Shown here one piece after another: positions 23,912-35,597 of a DNA stretch of 64,000 nucleotides. The stretch comes from Hofstenia miamia (taxonomy: Eukaryota; Xenacoelomorpha; Acoela; Hofsteniidae). The DNA lies in assembly GCA_900660155.1 (NCBI GenBank), contig CABFPE010000120.1, forward strand, positions 1,078,657 through 1,142,656, given 5' to 3'. The translations under genes were made by a program, and so were the position numbers. The stretch's first letter is position 1, and the number at the start of each line of letters is the position of its first letter. Under the pieces are notes generated by a model. That model worked only from the letters and a program-made list of their open reading frames with translations. It made no database searches and was not told where the DNA came from.

Positions 23912-25350
23912 TTATATTTTTCAATATATTATGACTACTGGAACTCAAATATAAATTATTAAAAGAAACATCACTAAACAACCATAGGGCAACATTTATT
24001 TTATCTAAATATTGTTTATAAATGTCATCGTAAACTAGGAGAACATGAGGGTTGTATAGTTATTAACTTTCATAGAATGCCAGGTGATTTCACAATAGTT
24101 GAATTTGGCTGTCTTGTGATTTTCGAATTCTTTAATCTTATGTTAGTAATCTGCCTCTATCTTCCGCCCTGCTCAAGTAAATACCATGCTGAACCTGCTA
24201 CAATAACTAGCTACATAAATGAAGTAGTTTCTACTTTAAAAAAGTTTACATTAATAAAAAAAAAGGAAGTTACAATTTTAGGTGACTTTAATTTTGTATC
24301 TTTTGATCCTAAATCGATGTTTTCTTTTAATAATTACGAGATGGATATAGAGAAATCTGTGTGTGACCACTGCACCCAGGAACTCGTGAATTTTAGCACT
24401 CTTATAAAAGGTAACATTCTGGATCTAATCTTCACAAATAGCTCTAACTTACCGCTTCTACATCATCAAACGCCGGATTGAAAAATATCGGATCATAAAA
24501 TTATTCATTTTAACGATTGATATTTCCTTGCCCCTAATCAGCAGTGTTATAATGCCATTAGAGTACACCTATGAAGATACTAATAAAGATGTATTTATTC
24601 CTTCTCCAATTATAACGAAATGCTTTCCATGGATATTGCACAAGATATGAGTACATTCAACACATGCTGTTTAAATTGCACTGACTTTTGGAATACTGGA
24701 TGCAATCTCTGTTTTGCAAACATTTAATTAGGAAAAGAAAATTAAGAAAGACCCTTCCTCATTACTTAACTTCTAGTTCTGCGCATTTATTTAACAAATA
24801 CTGCTCCAGTTTTCGGAAATTACATTCTAGAGAAAAAGCATCGACAACATTACGTAATAAATACTTAAACTACCTGGAAGACTTATAGAAAAAACTTAGA
24901 ACTTGACAAACAGATTTACTTGAATCAATTCGCCTACGATCCAAAGTGTATTAACAAATGCTTTCAGCTTATCAACCCTTAGTGAAAACTACATATACCT
25001 GTTTACTTTGAGGACAACATGGCCATCACAGATCGTGAGGCCACTAAACTATTTAACGAATTCTTTGCTTCTGTGTACAGAACTGATGATGAATTTCATA
25101 TTACATACCATGATTTAAGCATTAAGAACTAGAAAATATCATGGAATGACATTAAAAAGCTATACATGAAAGCTCCACAACAAGCTGCGGACTGGTAAAT
25201 ATTCCCCCACATTCATTCATATGTATAAAAATGAAATGTTGCCTCAATGCTGGACCTATTTAGATACATTTTAGTATCTGGAGTATATCCTAAAGTATGG
25301 AGAAAAGGCTAAAATTATTCAATATGTTCAAAAAAGTATATGATACTAAT
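23912..25350 (+). pseudogene. Non-LTR retrotransposon (LINE), endonuclease to RT start
   Basis: The APE-type endonuclease domain shows the ILGDFNF motif (about 24276), LDLIFTNSSNLP (about 24421) and a degenerate SDHKI (about 24488). These are the conserved order in Jockey/CR1-like LINEs. A linker follows, with FNEFFASVY at about 25046-25075, a block typical of the endonuclease-RT spacer. The first RT block reads SGVYPKVWRK at about 25277-25305, then KIIQYVQK. The frame is interrupted by several stops and shifts and breaks off near 25350, so this is a dead, 3'-truncated copy. Confidence 0.75.
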
Positions 25351-26979
25351 GCAAAATTTCAAAAAGTAAATTATATTTTTCAGCTTTATAATTATAACTT
25401 ATACAAAATTCTATATATTTGCGTGCACTTACGGAATATTAGTTTTTTAACATTCGACCAGTCCTTTAGATTTCTTCGGCCCTAACCCGGCACAAGCCCG
25501 CCCTATGTCCCTCTTTGATGCTCTGTATAATCATTATTAATCCAAGTGCCAACCAAATGCTAACCAAACTACTACAATTTATTCTTTATATTTTGTGCAA
25601 CTAAATTTTCATGCGTAAAATATAAATTTACATATAAAGTATAATTTACACATTTTCTGTCTCTGTTGGCATTAGTTTTTACCGATTATGCCATAATTAC
25701 AACAACCCCATTATTAGATTTTGTTGTGCTTTTCTAAAACGGGATTAAATTTTAATGAATTTCTCTCCTGAAACCTGACTTATGCTTTCAAAATTTACTT
25801 TTATATATTGATGACTTAATTTTGACGTTCATGACCAAGTCTTCCAAATTAACTGACTATTTTTAGGTCTTTCAACATGACTATATGAAGACATAACTGA
25901 TTGACTTTTTCGAATAGAAATTCCTAAGTCTTATTATATTAACACTATGAGAATATATTTCGATATTGTCATAGTTTTCAATATTTTACTGCGTGCAGTC
26001 TTGATATAATCAAATAAGTTGTTGTAGTCTTTGCTTATTTGATATTGTTCTAGAGTGTTTGTACGATGTGCCATTAGTAAAGTAAAATTTTCTGAGACAG
26101 ATCACGTAGAAGAAGGGATGGACTATTATGTGCAAACATTTCTAACTAAATTAGCTTTTATGAAAATAAACCACAAACTGTTTTGAAACGTGATATACAG
26201 TGTAAGAACTCTCTTTTCTTAGCTTGCGAAAAGTGTGATATCAATATATGTTGAACACCAACGAGCGTAAGTTTTAGCCTCTCTAAAAGTTCGGATATAC
26301 ACCTAGAACAATTTCCAAAGCGCTCTGTGAATTCCAGTTTGCCATGATCTTAAATGGCATAGAATATTGAAGTGACGTCGTTTTTGTCAATCAAATGATG
26401 TTGACGGCTTCCATTTGACGTCAGTTGCCGAAGCGTTTGGGCAAAGCTACCATTTTTAGTTATTCTGATGTAAGAAAAAGTATGATAAAAATCTAAAATA
26501 AATCCAATATTCAAGAAGCCTTAGTAAAAATTGTAGTTAACTTTGGAATACTTATCATGTAAAAGGAAATTTGGGATCCCTTATATTCATTGTATTTTAA
26601 AAGAATAATTCTGATTGAAGGAAATGTATTTGAACTTAAAATAATCGAAAGACGTTGGCAAGCAGCATTACAGAATAAAATAAAAAACTTACCGTTTACA
26701 CCCAAATGATATTTAGTTAATCTTCGTAAGTAAAGATGAACTCATAAGGAATAACTTATCATGTAAATGGGGCTTTACGGGCTATATCATGAAATGACGT
26801 GATTAATTATGCGGCCGGCCGCGTCTTATGAAACAGTCACGTGATAGAACAGAGCGGCCTAACCCAATGCTTAACAACGTCAATCATTACGATGTTGGGG
26901 CGTAATACACCGATCAATCAAAATGCCTTAAAATTAATGGACGCTGTCAACTAATTAACATAATGAGTTGATCAAAGCA
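25351..26979. other. AT-rich, no gene recognised
   Basis: A short GC-rich patch at about 25478-25507 (GGCCCTAACCCGGC) resembles other hAT-related GC patches here. A perfect CRE palindrome TGACGTCA lies at 26416-26423, with a second GTGACGTC near 26371. A 12-bp palindrome GCGGCCGGCCGC lies near 26811. These lie 0.2-0.65 kb upstream of the zinc-finger gene and might be regulatory. Confidence 0.5.
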
Positions 26980-27012
26980 TATTTAAGCTTCTGGAAAATA
27001 TTGGTTTCAGTA
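26980..27012 (+). promoter_or_regulatory. Candidate core promoter of the zinc-finger gene
   Basis: A TATA-like TATTTAAG at 26980-26987 lies 29 bp upstream of the A in an initiator-like TTTCAGTAT (A at 27009), the standard TATA-to-start distance. The first ATG of the zinc-finger frame follows 19 bp later at 27028. Spacing and position support it; the motifs alone are weak. Confidence 0.45.
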
Positions 27013-27027
27013 TAGTCTTTTGCAGCA

Positions 27028-27884
27028 ATGACATCATCGACTTGCGCCTCCATGCCAACATTCTGTGTTCCTTGCAGCAACGAGTGCGTACATTATTACC
27101 AGGTACAGGGCTATCCCACGTGTCAATATCAGCAGCAGAATCCATGTTATTCAGGATATGATACTAGTTCTATGTATTGTGTAGATCATAATTAAAATCA
27201 AATAAGTTGCAACTGTTTCGATAGTTTGCAACAACCGACGATGCTGACCAACAGTGTTCCAGACGCTATTGCATTTTTTGCTCTTGGAAGATTTTGCAAA
27301 TGGAGGCTATGTGGAGCAGCTATGATTGACATGAATGAGATTGTTAACCACTTAGCGATTCATGTAAATCGGGATTTTGCTTTAACTGTCCTATACGTTT
27401 GTCTATTGGAACGATTCCCCCGTAATTGCCAACCTTTTCAGGCGAGGTACAAGTTGATCAGTCACTTACGAACTCACTCCGCAGAGAAGCCGTTTCCTTG
27501 TTCAAATCATGGATGTGTGAGGACTTCTCCCAATCGTGAAAACTTAAGGATACACAAAAGAACACATTCTGGAAAGATATCTTAATATAAATATATTATA
27601 GACATACATGCAATTGGTTTTACATTAGTCAAAGCAGTGACATATATATTTTTCATTCGTATATTTTATTCTAAAATTTTATTTTAGGTGAAAAATCCTC
27701 TTGGCTGCACTTTTGAAAATTGTCAACAAAAATTCTCAAGCAGTTCAGATCGCAAGAAACACATGGCTGTTCACTCGGATACAAAAAAGACATATGTAAA
27801 AACACACATTGCAATAAACGCTATACACACGCCTCTTCACTCAGAAAACATATTCTTCGCAATCATCGACCACAATCGCATTAA
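27028..27884 (+). pseudogene. GLI/GLIS/ZIC-family C2H2 zinc-finger gene, damaged
   Basis: A host transcription-factor-like gene. Frame 27028-27585 starts at ATG with a Tyr/Cys/Gln-rich N-terminus (MTSSTCASMPTFCVPC...), and one in-frame TAA at 27193 interrupts it. It then shows finger 1 (FCKWRLCG...MNEIVNHLAIH), finger 2 (YVCLLERFPRNCQPFQARYKLISHLRTH) and finger 3 (FPCSNHGC...ENLRIHKRTHSG). After about 100 bp and a TTTTATTTTAG acceptor at 27678-27688, finger 4 (CTFENCQQKFSSSSDRKKHMAVH) and finger 5 (CKNTHCNKRYTHASSLRKH) follow. Finger 5's C-x4-C spacing fits GLI/GLIS better than ZIC. Defects: a Phe replaces the second Cys of finger 2, no GT donor is visible after finger 3, and there is one frame shift before and one after finger 4. 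It keeps an intron position, so it is a DNA-level copy, not a retrocopy. Confidence 0.7.
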
Positions 27885-27939
27885 CTTTTCTATTTCGGAA
27901 TTTTTCTACATATTTGTTTACATGTAAAACGGTTTAATT

Positions 27940-28810
27940 TTGTAAATATATAATTTTTAATGGAGTTCTCTTAAAATGTTAATGTTTCGAGTAATGTAGA
28001 TATTTTTCAATATTGAATTATTTCAAAATATAAAGAACAAGTTATGGTAAGAATTATTTATCTAAATTACTATTGGTGTGCTATTGAGTATGCTCTTCTT
28101 TAATTGTTAATAAAACGTAGTGAAACATTTTTTGTATTACAAACTTTCCAAAAATTATACGCAAATTTTTAATAATACCATAGTAAAATGTATGCATTTC
28201 TCAGCACGTATTTTAATAACGTTCACCTTAATTTCTAAAGTTTTGTAATACCATATAATAATTGCTTTAATATAATACTCCAATTTTGAGCAATATGTAA
28301 GCTAGGCTATACATGTATACATTTTCACATTCAAACATATTGAATTTTCATTCAACGCAATTAATAATGGTAGCCTTCTACAATAGCTGTTCATGAAATA
28401 AAAAATTGTGGACAGTTATGCTATTATTTCCATTTTGATTTATATGAATATGCATAAGAAAGTGTCAATTTTGACTTTTTATTCAGAATTACCCTAATTT
28501 CCCTGGAAAAAGTCTACGAGACAAACCTCTTTCTAGGCATTCAATTGAGTACATAAGCAGGTGTAATAATTAACGGAAAACATTGTCAGTGTTAAAAATT
28601 AAAACGCCACCAAGCTGTAAAAGTACACTGGATAAATTCATGCTTGTGTGAGACCTCGCAAACTGTGTGTTACATTGAGATGCAAGACCTGCTTTAATGT
28701 TCACCTTGCTCAAGACCTGACTTGACTTTTAACGGAGTGACACAACTCTACCTGACTCAAAGCATAGATATGCCAACTCACAGTGTCCTAGTTTATTTTA
28801 AAGTTAAAAA
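27940..28810. other. AT-rich, no gene recognised
   Basis: Nothing assignable. The last 200 bp contain repeated CAAGACCTG words (near 28683 and 28711). Confidence 0.5.
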
Positions 28811-28829
28811 TTTTGTGCGCTGCTAACTC

Positions 28830-30240
28830 CATGATTTCCCCTGATGAATCTGAATTTCTGAGATTGTTCAAGCTGAATAATGTGCCACAGCATGTGAGAG
28901 GTTTATTAAATTTGACAATTGAATTTGAGGATATATTTTCTCACAGTCAATTTGATTTAGGATGGACTCATTTAACTGCAGATTCAATTATCAAAAGCTG
29001 GTCATATAGGCATCCTTATTAATATTCTGAAAAAAATGTATGCATTGTTGACAATATGTTGCAAAAGGACTTATAAAGGAATCATGTTCACCATAGTTAT
29101 ATCACGAGGTTTCTATTGCCAAAGAAAAACGGCAAGAATAGATTAGTTATTGACTATAGAAAATTAAATGTATTGCAGTTGACAATTCCTACCCAATACT
29201 TTGAATCAATGAAAAAGTATACACATTTAGAAATTTTTCCTTTGCTGGATATGCCCAGCCATTACACACAAATATCACTAAATGAAGAATAAAAGACAAT
29301 GCAACATTGCAGATTTCAGAAAAACTATATCAACATTTAATCACACCTTTTGATTTAAAAAATGCGCGCCTTGATTTCAAAGAATGATGCATCAGATGTA
29401 TTCTGGAAAATCAGTGGAGGTTTTATCTTGATGAGTTATTATCTGGATCAAAAACAGATGATGACCTTATTTTATTATTATGGACAGTGTTTCAGCATTT
29501 GAGGGCACTAACTTAAAATTACATACAGAAAAATGGATTTTTTTTACACCAGATCTTTAATATCTAGAACATACTGTAAGCTGTAATGATATCTGTCAAG
29601 ATTTCACAAAAGTAAAAGATTCTCTGCACCAAAGGATTTTAAACAACTTCATTAATTTATTGGAAAAATAAACTGTTATCATAAATCCATTTCTAGACTT
29701 AGCTTGATTTTTTAACCACTTTTCAAGTTACTAAAGCCAGGATCTAAATTCTTATGGATAAATATCTACAAAAATGGATTAGAAAAGGCAAAACATTTTA
29801 TATAAACTGATATGTTTCTAAAGCAGCTTGCTCTGAAGACTGATGTCAGTAGCAATGGACTAAGAGATGAGTTGACACAAATTGGCCTAGACAATTTTTT
29901 TAACTTGCCTGCCCCGTAAAAGTTAACAAAGATGCTCAACTACAGACAGGTAATATTTGGTGATCCACTGGGCCACTAAGTTACTTAAGCATTATCTATC
30001 CAGTCACATGTCTAAGGTTATGAGAGATCATAAACCCCTTTAAAGGATAATTAAAGACAAATACCTTGGAAAATTTTTGCATGTGAGATATCTCCAATTT
30101 TTCGATAATTTTAATTTTTTCATTGAACACATTGCATGATCCTCTAATATAGTAGCTGATGTCTTAAGTCATCGCATCAAATATTCAAAACTAAGCCCAT
30201 TAGGTCCTGAATTTCTTTTTGATGCACCTTGTTTGGCAGT
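28830..30240 (+). mobile_element. Second Ty3/gypsy-like Pol fossil (RT to RNase H)
   Basis: Begins with the pre-RT block FEDIFSHSQFDLGWT (about 28925-28970), then PKKNGKNRLVIDYRKLN at about 29118-29170, the gypsy RT K-R-VxDYRxLN signature. Downstream are an RNase H-like DHRPLK-type remnant (about 30025) and VADVLSHR (about 30150), a hallmark of the gypsy RNase H end. No gag, integrase or LTRs were recognised. It is broken, with many breaks, and more AT-rich than the 9.4-17.5 kb element. The sequence suggests a separate and older insertion. Confidence 0.75.
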
Positions 30241-30345
30241 ATGAGTGGATATTATTTTTGAACCTTGTGAGGATGCAGAATTTTCATACTGTAATTAATG
30301 TAATTTCGGGAATTTCATGCCCGTCATTTACTAGCAAGCTTATTG

Positions 30346-30372
30346 ATATATATATATATATATATATATATA
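30346..30372. repeat. (TA)n microsatellite
   Basis: About 13 TA units directly at the left edge of dispersed repeat copy 1. Confidence 0.95.
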
Positions 30373-30930
30373 AGCTTTAGAATGAAAGCAACTTCATCTA
30401 TTCTTTTTATAATAAATCCAATCTCAACCAATGATTTGAAATTTAAATTCAGTATAAAATCTAAATTATCATGATGTGCTCATTTTTTAAAAAAAATTCA
30501 TGCACTGATATTTTTTCTAATATTCATCGAAAAATTCCGTTCTCAATTCATTTTCAAAAAAATGTATGCAAAACCTTTGTTTTATCAAGTATGTCTAAAT
30601 GCTCAGTTTTTATTGAATTCTTTGATTTCTCGATTGAAAAGCCAGAAGTTTTTCAATATACACTAATGTGTCCCATTTCAATATTTTGTTATAAGATTCA
30701 TGCATGTAGGGTGGAGTATTTACTTACTGATACACTGCATATATAAATTCTTATCAATAATTAAATAATACTTACGGAAAATTTAAATTATTTTAAATGT
30801 CATTTGGGCATGCAAAATTTCCGCCGAGTATATTTTGGAGCGCAATATTACTAAAATTCATTTTTAAAGTTAGTCGTTATCTGTAAACAGGTAAGTTTTG
30901 TGTTATTAAAATAACGTATTTTATTTAATA
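30373..30930 (+). repeat. Dispersed repeat, longest copy (modules A and B)
   Basis: Module A (30378-30662) recurs inverted at 57778-58066. Module B (30663-30930) recurs directly at 35366-35566, which lacks an internal block of about 80 bp. Shared words include GAATTCTTTGATTTCTCG, TTCATGCATGTAGGGTGG and CAGGTAAGTTTTGTGTTAT. All three copies abut (TA)n runs. No coding capacity is evident. Family unknown. Confidence 0.85.
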
Positions 30931-31067
30931 TTAACTGTTGCTTTATGATAAATAAGTTATATTGCGAAAAATTTGCCAGAAAATATGTTACAACAAACGT
31001 ATATGCAAAATAAGATAATTTTGTCATTAAGAATGGCTACAAAGATTCGAAACCATTTAACGAAATG

Positions 31068-31238
31068 AAGCAGATGTGCGACGAGCCACGGCGATCTCCG
31101 TTCATTGAAGCGTTTAACCACAGTTGAGAATGTTTGGGAAAGGTTTGCGGAGCTCCAACATAGCAACACGAGTCTTTTAATGGATCTCACAAAAGAACTC
31201 CAAGGTTTCGCCAACGTCTACGGCTCAAGTAATTCATA
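31068..31238 (+). CDS. Candidate host exon, unrecognised
   Basis: A 57-codon open stretch with balanced codon use in strongly AT-rich surroundings. It contains ENVWERFAELQHSNTSLL and MDLTKELQGFANVYGS. A possible acceptor CCACAG ends at about 31123 and a possible donor lies in CTCAA/GTAATT at about 31229. The predicted peptide looks amphipathic-helical. I do not recognise a family and saw no partner exons. It could be a single exon of a larger gene or a decayed copy. Confidence 0.3.
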
Positions 31239-31239
31239 A

Positions 31240-32900
31240 TAAAATGAACAGTAAGTCAAAATCTTCAAAAAATGAGCAATGCTAGAAAGAAAATTACAAT
31301 GGATACTCTCATGCAGTGCGACGACGTTTTTGATTGTAGCGTGAACATGAAGTATTTAAAATACTACTGTCAAAAGCAAATGCATTCATAGTTATACATG
31401 GGCGGCTGATAGGTTTTCTGCCCACATAAACATCAATTGGGGCAAAATTATCGATTGCAAACTGTTCAACCCATCTCGGAATACCATAACAAAGCAAGGC
31501 TTTTCAGGAATTGATGAGAAACCATTTTGCAACGACCAAGCAGAAATATTCAATTTAGAATAAAAAACTACATCAAATGTAATTCCATTCATTTACTTAT
31601 GCTAATAAATCGATTCATTATGATAGATTCTTAGATTTTTAAATACAATACAATAATATTGTATATGAAGTACATAATTTGCATAATTAAATCAAATTTC
31701 CGTAGGTTTTTCAACCACAATTAATAAAATGATTATATAGATCACATCTATATCCAATTCCTCCACCTACACCATTTGAAACTAAGTAAAAAATTATAAT
31801 TCGTTTTCAGATGGGCACACAAATATATATGCAAATTATTTTATTTTAAAACTAGTTTTACTTTTGTGTTATACCACAAACTATGTATAACAATTTTAGA
31901 TGCAATGGTAATAATCTCTTGCTAGATGCCCAATTGCAAACATACATTGTTGTAAAGAAATAAAAGATTGAATTATTTTTATTTTAAATTATTAAATGTT
32001 GAAGTTATCTGTAGCAGTTGCTAGGCAAAAAATGCTCAATTGATAAACTCATTTGAAAAAACTTTTTTTCTTCTGAAAACAATTGAACTAACTTCTGACT
32101 GGACTGTAAACTAATGAATCTAAATAACTTTACATTAATATTTTTATGAAACAAAAGAAATTTGTAAACGTAAAATGAATTTGCATAAAATAGTTGTTTT
32201 ACTTCTCAACAACTATTCAGTCACAAACCTAATAAGTAAAACTTAAATTTATTGTTTTTTTTAAAGGTTGCTCAAGTTTAGTGTAGAAAACAGGTCATTT
32301 CAACAAATGTAAGTAGACTTGTTAGAGCACCATAACAATAGTTTATTTTAGCATTTTTAATAGTTTCTAAGAATTGCTTGGTAATCCAAATTGTCTAAGA
32401 CTTGCCTTTTGCTTTTCATTAAAAAACTCTTGGCGAAAATATTTAACTATTTAGCGTTTTGTAAATATTTTGTTTTTTTGTTTTTATTTGTTTTTAGTTA
32501 ATTTTAATTTATAGTTGTAGCATATTTTAGCCTTTGTGTAGTTCATGTTGGTATAAATATATATCATTTGTAAATATTGTATATATATGTATATATTCAT
32601 GTATATGCATACAGTGTTAAATAAAGCTATTAAATATTAATAAATAATAATTTCAGCTTTAATGAATGATTCTGTAGAGAATAGTTTGTGAGAAGATTTT
32701 TCAAGAAATCGAGTGCAATTTGAAATTCTGATGATTTCAGAATATACTAAATTTTAGAGAGGTAACTGAATTTGTTAAAGTTGTTTTCATTTTAAAAGTT
32801 GAAAATAAGTTTCTTTGAAAAAACACAGTTTTCAACAGTTATTTAATTGAAAACAGAAATATATCTAAGTATAACATTTTACAATATGTTGCTTAATCAA
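31240..32900. other. AT-rich, no gene recognised
   Basis: Open minus-strand frames at 31309-31592 overlap in two frames and match no family I know. Confidence 0.5.
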
Positions 32901-32909
32901 AGTACTATG

Positions 32910-33122
32910 GCGAGAATTCCCGATATGATAAATAGGCATCTCGCCCCGGAACATTTGGTTTCAGCTCCGTCGGTATTAGGTCCCCGGCAATATATATGGT
33001 TCCTGTATCTAAACCCAGTCCCCGCTAGAGGTGGGCGCCGCCGTCAGCCGACTATTATTGGGGGAGCACACGCGATATGGTCGGCGGCGGCCGGCTTAGC
33101 GACACTTACAGATCTGGAATAA
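32910..33122. other. GC-rich island in AT-rich sequence
   Basis: About 210 bp rich in C and G (GAGGTGGGCGCCGCCG, GTCGGCGGCGGCCGGC), open in one plus frame to 33122. GCCGCCG and CGGCGGC form an inverted pair about 50 bp apart. CTAGAGGTGGGC resembles a hAT terminus, but no opposite end was found. It may be a MITE fragment or an inserted foreign segment. Confidence 0.4.
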
Positions 33123-33129
33123 ACTGTAT

Positions 33130-34470
33130 AATATTCCATGCAGAAACATTAAAAGACCTATAGCCCTGTGAAAACCGTGTTTGATGTAAGCAATATTGTG
33201 AAACTATCTATCTGCCAGAGTTGGAATTGGACCCTTCCTGAAGCAGATGTGAGCCCTTCCTGTAAATGATGGCATGTAGCTTTCAAATATTGTTGAATTT
33301 GCATTTTCAGAAATGTAGAATTTTTTTTAACATTTAGTTGGTTCCTTCTTAAAATTGTTTAATGCTTTCATGTCACATAATAATAAAATCGCAAAAATCA
33401 GGGTGCACAACGTAAATGAGGTGTATCTCCTATTTTTATAAAAAAACGCTCATATTTAAATCTTTTGATTAAAAATCATTTTGCCATCGATGTTAAGTGA
33501 GGTAATGGTGACTGTTAATATACTGACAACGATTTATCAATGTCCTTAATTTCCCGATACTTTATTATTAATTGGGCATGGCAAATCTTAACTGCAAATT
33601 TTGCTCTGAAATCGATTATTGCAGTTAGCCTTTTGCATGTAAACAAACCCTAAGAAAAGGGATGCACAACAAGAGAATTTACATTCTCCTGCTTTTTTAT
33701 TCAAACATTTCATAACAATTATTTCTATATGGAAATAAAATTTGTGTTTAGCTGAATTTGATTTGCATTTTACACGTTTTACAAAACTACTGGAATTTTA
33801 CTAAGAAAGTTGACAACTTTTGCATTAATTTCATTTAAAATGTTGTTAATTAAAACAATTTATTTAATGTTTTAAGGTAAATTATACTTTCCTGCACATC
33901 CCATCAATATATAACTTAAAATAACTATTACTAGGATTGCAATTGCCCTTTTTATCATCTAGAGAACATATCATTTCTTACATGTTCAATTACAAACTTA
34001 TCTGCAAACTTATATTAACTTCCATCAGCACAAAGCAAGTGGGAGTTTTCAGAAGCGCTCTTTTTGCTTGTAGCAGACAAAACTGTGATGTTAGAAGTAT
34101 TGCACCAGTAAAAAAATGCAGAGCTGATTAAACTTAAGGAGAATGTTTTCGATCATTTGCAAATTTTAAGTTTTCAAGTGTTTTTTTTCTTGTAAATCTT
34201 TATTTCAAGTACCAGTTTAAGCATTAGGCCGGCCCGGCCCAAATTGCTATTTTGAAAATCTGACCCAAGCCCAGCGCAAGTCTGGCACAACTTCAGGCCC
34301 AGCCCAATTCCCACTCTGCTATCTGCAGAAAGAATCATCATGCGCTCACAGACAATCTAATTAATAAGACATAACCTAATCAATGTTAAACAACACTGCC
34401 ACATCAAAAACATTGATTGCGGTTTCCTTTTTATGATACATTTTGTTTGTCTTGATATTGTTTTAGTTAT
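33130..34470. other. AT-rich, no gene recognised
   Basis: One GC patch at about 34226-34310 (GGCCGGCCCGGCCC, CAAGCCCAGCGC) resembles other short hAT-related GC patches. Confidence 0.5.
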
Positions 34471-34475
34471 CAATC

Positions 34476-34849
34476 GGCTTAACCAGAGATGGAATCGGAT
34501 CGGATCTTGGATCGGTTCGGATCCGGATCGGATCTCAATATTGAGAAAAATTCGGATCTGTTTCGGATCCAATTTTTTTGTAAAAATAGTTTATATATAT
34601 TAATTACATAAATCCATCTTATACATTACATAACATTTTTTGTATTCATTTTTTAAAAAATAATGATATGTTCCAAAGTTCTTTATTATTTATTGTTATA
34701 ATGCTTTAATTTATGTTCGGATCCACTTCGGACCCAAAAATCAATAATTTTTTTATATTCGGATCGGGTCGGATCCGGATCTTAAAGTGTCGGATCCGGA
34801 TCGGATCGGATCTGAAAATTTTGGATCCGATTTCATCTCTGGGCTCAAC
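34476..34849. mobile_element. hAT-type MITE with GGATCCGATC subterminal repeats
   Basis: Element 34484-34841 (358 bp). Its ends are CAGAGATGGAATCGGATC and, inverted, CAGAGATGAAATCGGATC (17 of 18). The flanks GGCTTAAC (34476-34483) and GGCTCAAC (34842-34849) form an 8-bp target duplication with one mismatch. Both arms are filled with CGGATC/GATCCG words; the centre is AT-rich and non-coding. Confidence 0.9.
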
Positions 34850-35345
34850 CATCTAAATTTTCCCGCTGCTGGAAGTCTACTCAGTTACTCCAATATTCTA
34901 AATTTTATCTTTATCATATGGAATTATTTAGCAAAAAGAACATGTAGTTAAGACTAAAATCAAAGCTGGGATTCTTATTGTAATGGAATTCTCTTCGATT
35001 TATGCATTGTAATATTTACTATGTTCCCCATTGCCACTAAACATTGCTTTCTGCAATGTAAGAAAGTTTCATCATTAATATTTAACAAATATGCTGCATA
35101 ATGTATTTAGTTTGGTACAGTTTCATTTCGAAGATTCTGTAGCAAGGTATTTCTCTAATTTCAATATAAAAACATATATTTTCTATGTATTAATTCTATT
35201 CAACTCAAACATTTTAAAATCGAGCATAAAATAACTATGAATGCGAAAATGAATATGAGGATATATAAATACCTTCATTAATGTATTCTGATGATAGCCC
35301 AGAAGCTGTTGAAATGTATTCCTATGTTCTTGTAGTGTAAAAGGA

Positions 35346-35365
35346 ATATATATATATATATATAT
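35346..35365. repeat. (TA)n microsatellite
   Basis: Directly precedes dispersed repeat copy 2. Confidence 0.9.
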
Positions 35366-35564
35366 TAATGAGTCCCATTTCAATATATTGTTATAAGTTT
35401 CATGCATGTAGGGTGGAGTATTTACATATTGATACACTGCATACATAAATTCTTATCAATAATTAAAGAATACCTACGGAAAATTCATTTTTAAAATTAT
35501 TCGTTATCTGTAATCAGGTAAGTTTTGTGTTATAAAAATGACGTATTTTATTTAACTGTTGCTT

Positions 35565-35566
<2 letters not shown>
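35366..35566 (+). repeat. Dispersed repeat, copy 2 (module B only)
   Basis: Matches 30665-30930 without the block at about 30780-30860. Bounded on both sides by (TA)n runs. Confidence 0.85.

Positions 35567-35568
<2 letters not shown>

Positions 35569-35594
<26 letters not shown>
35569..35594. repeat. (TA)n microsatellite
   Basis: Directly follows dispersed repeat copy 2. Confidence 0.95.

Positions 35595-35597
<3 letters not shown>

Noticed and set aside
32847-33122. 91-codon gene ending in the GC-rich island
   Set aside because: The first half is AT-rich non-coding-like sequence and the second half is a GC-rich repeat-like patch; no family match.
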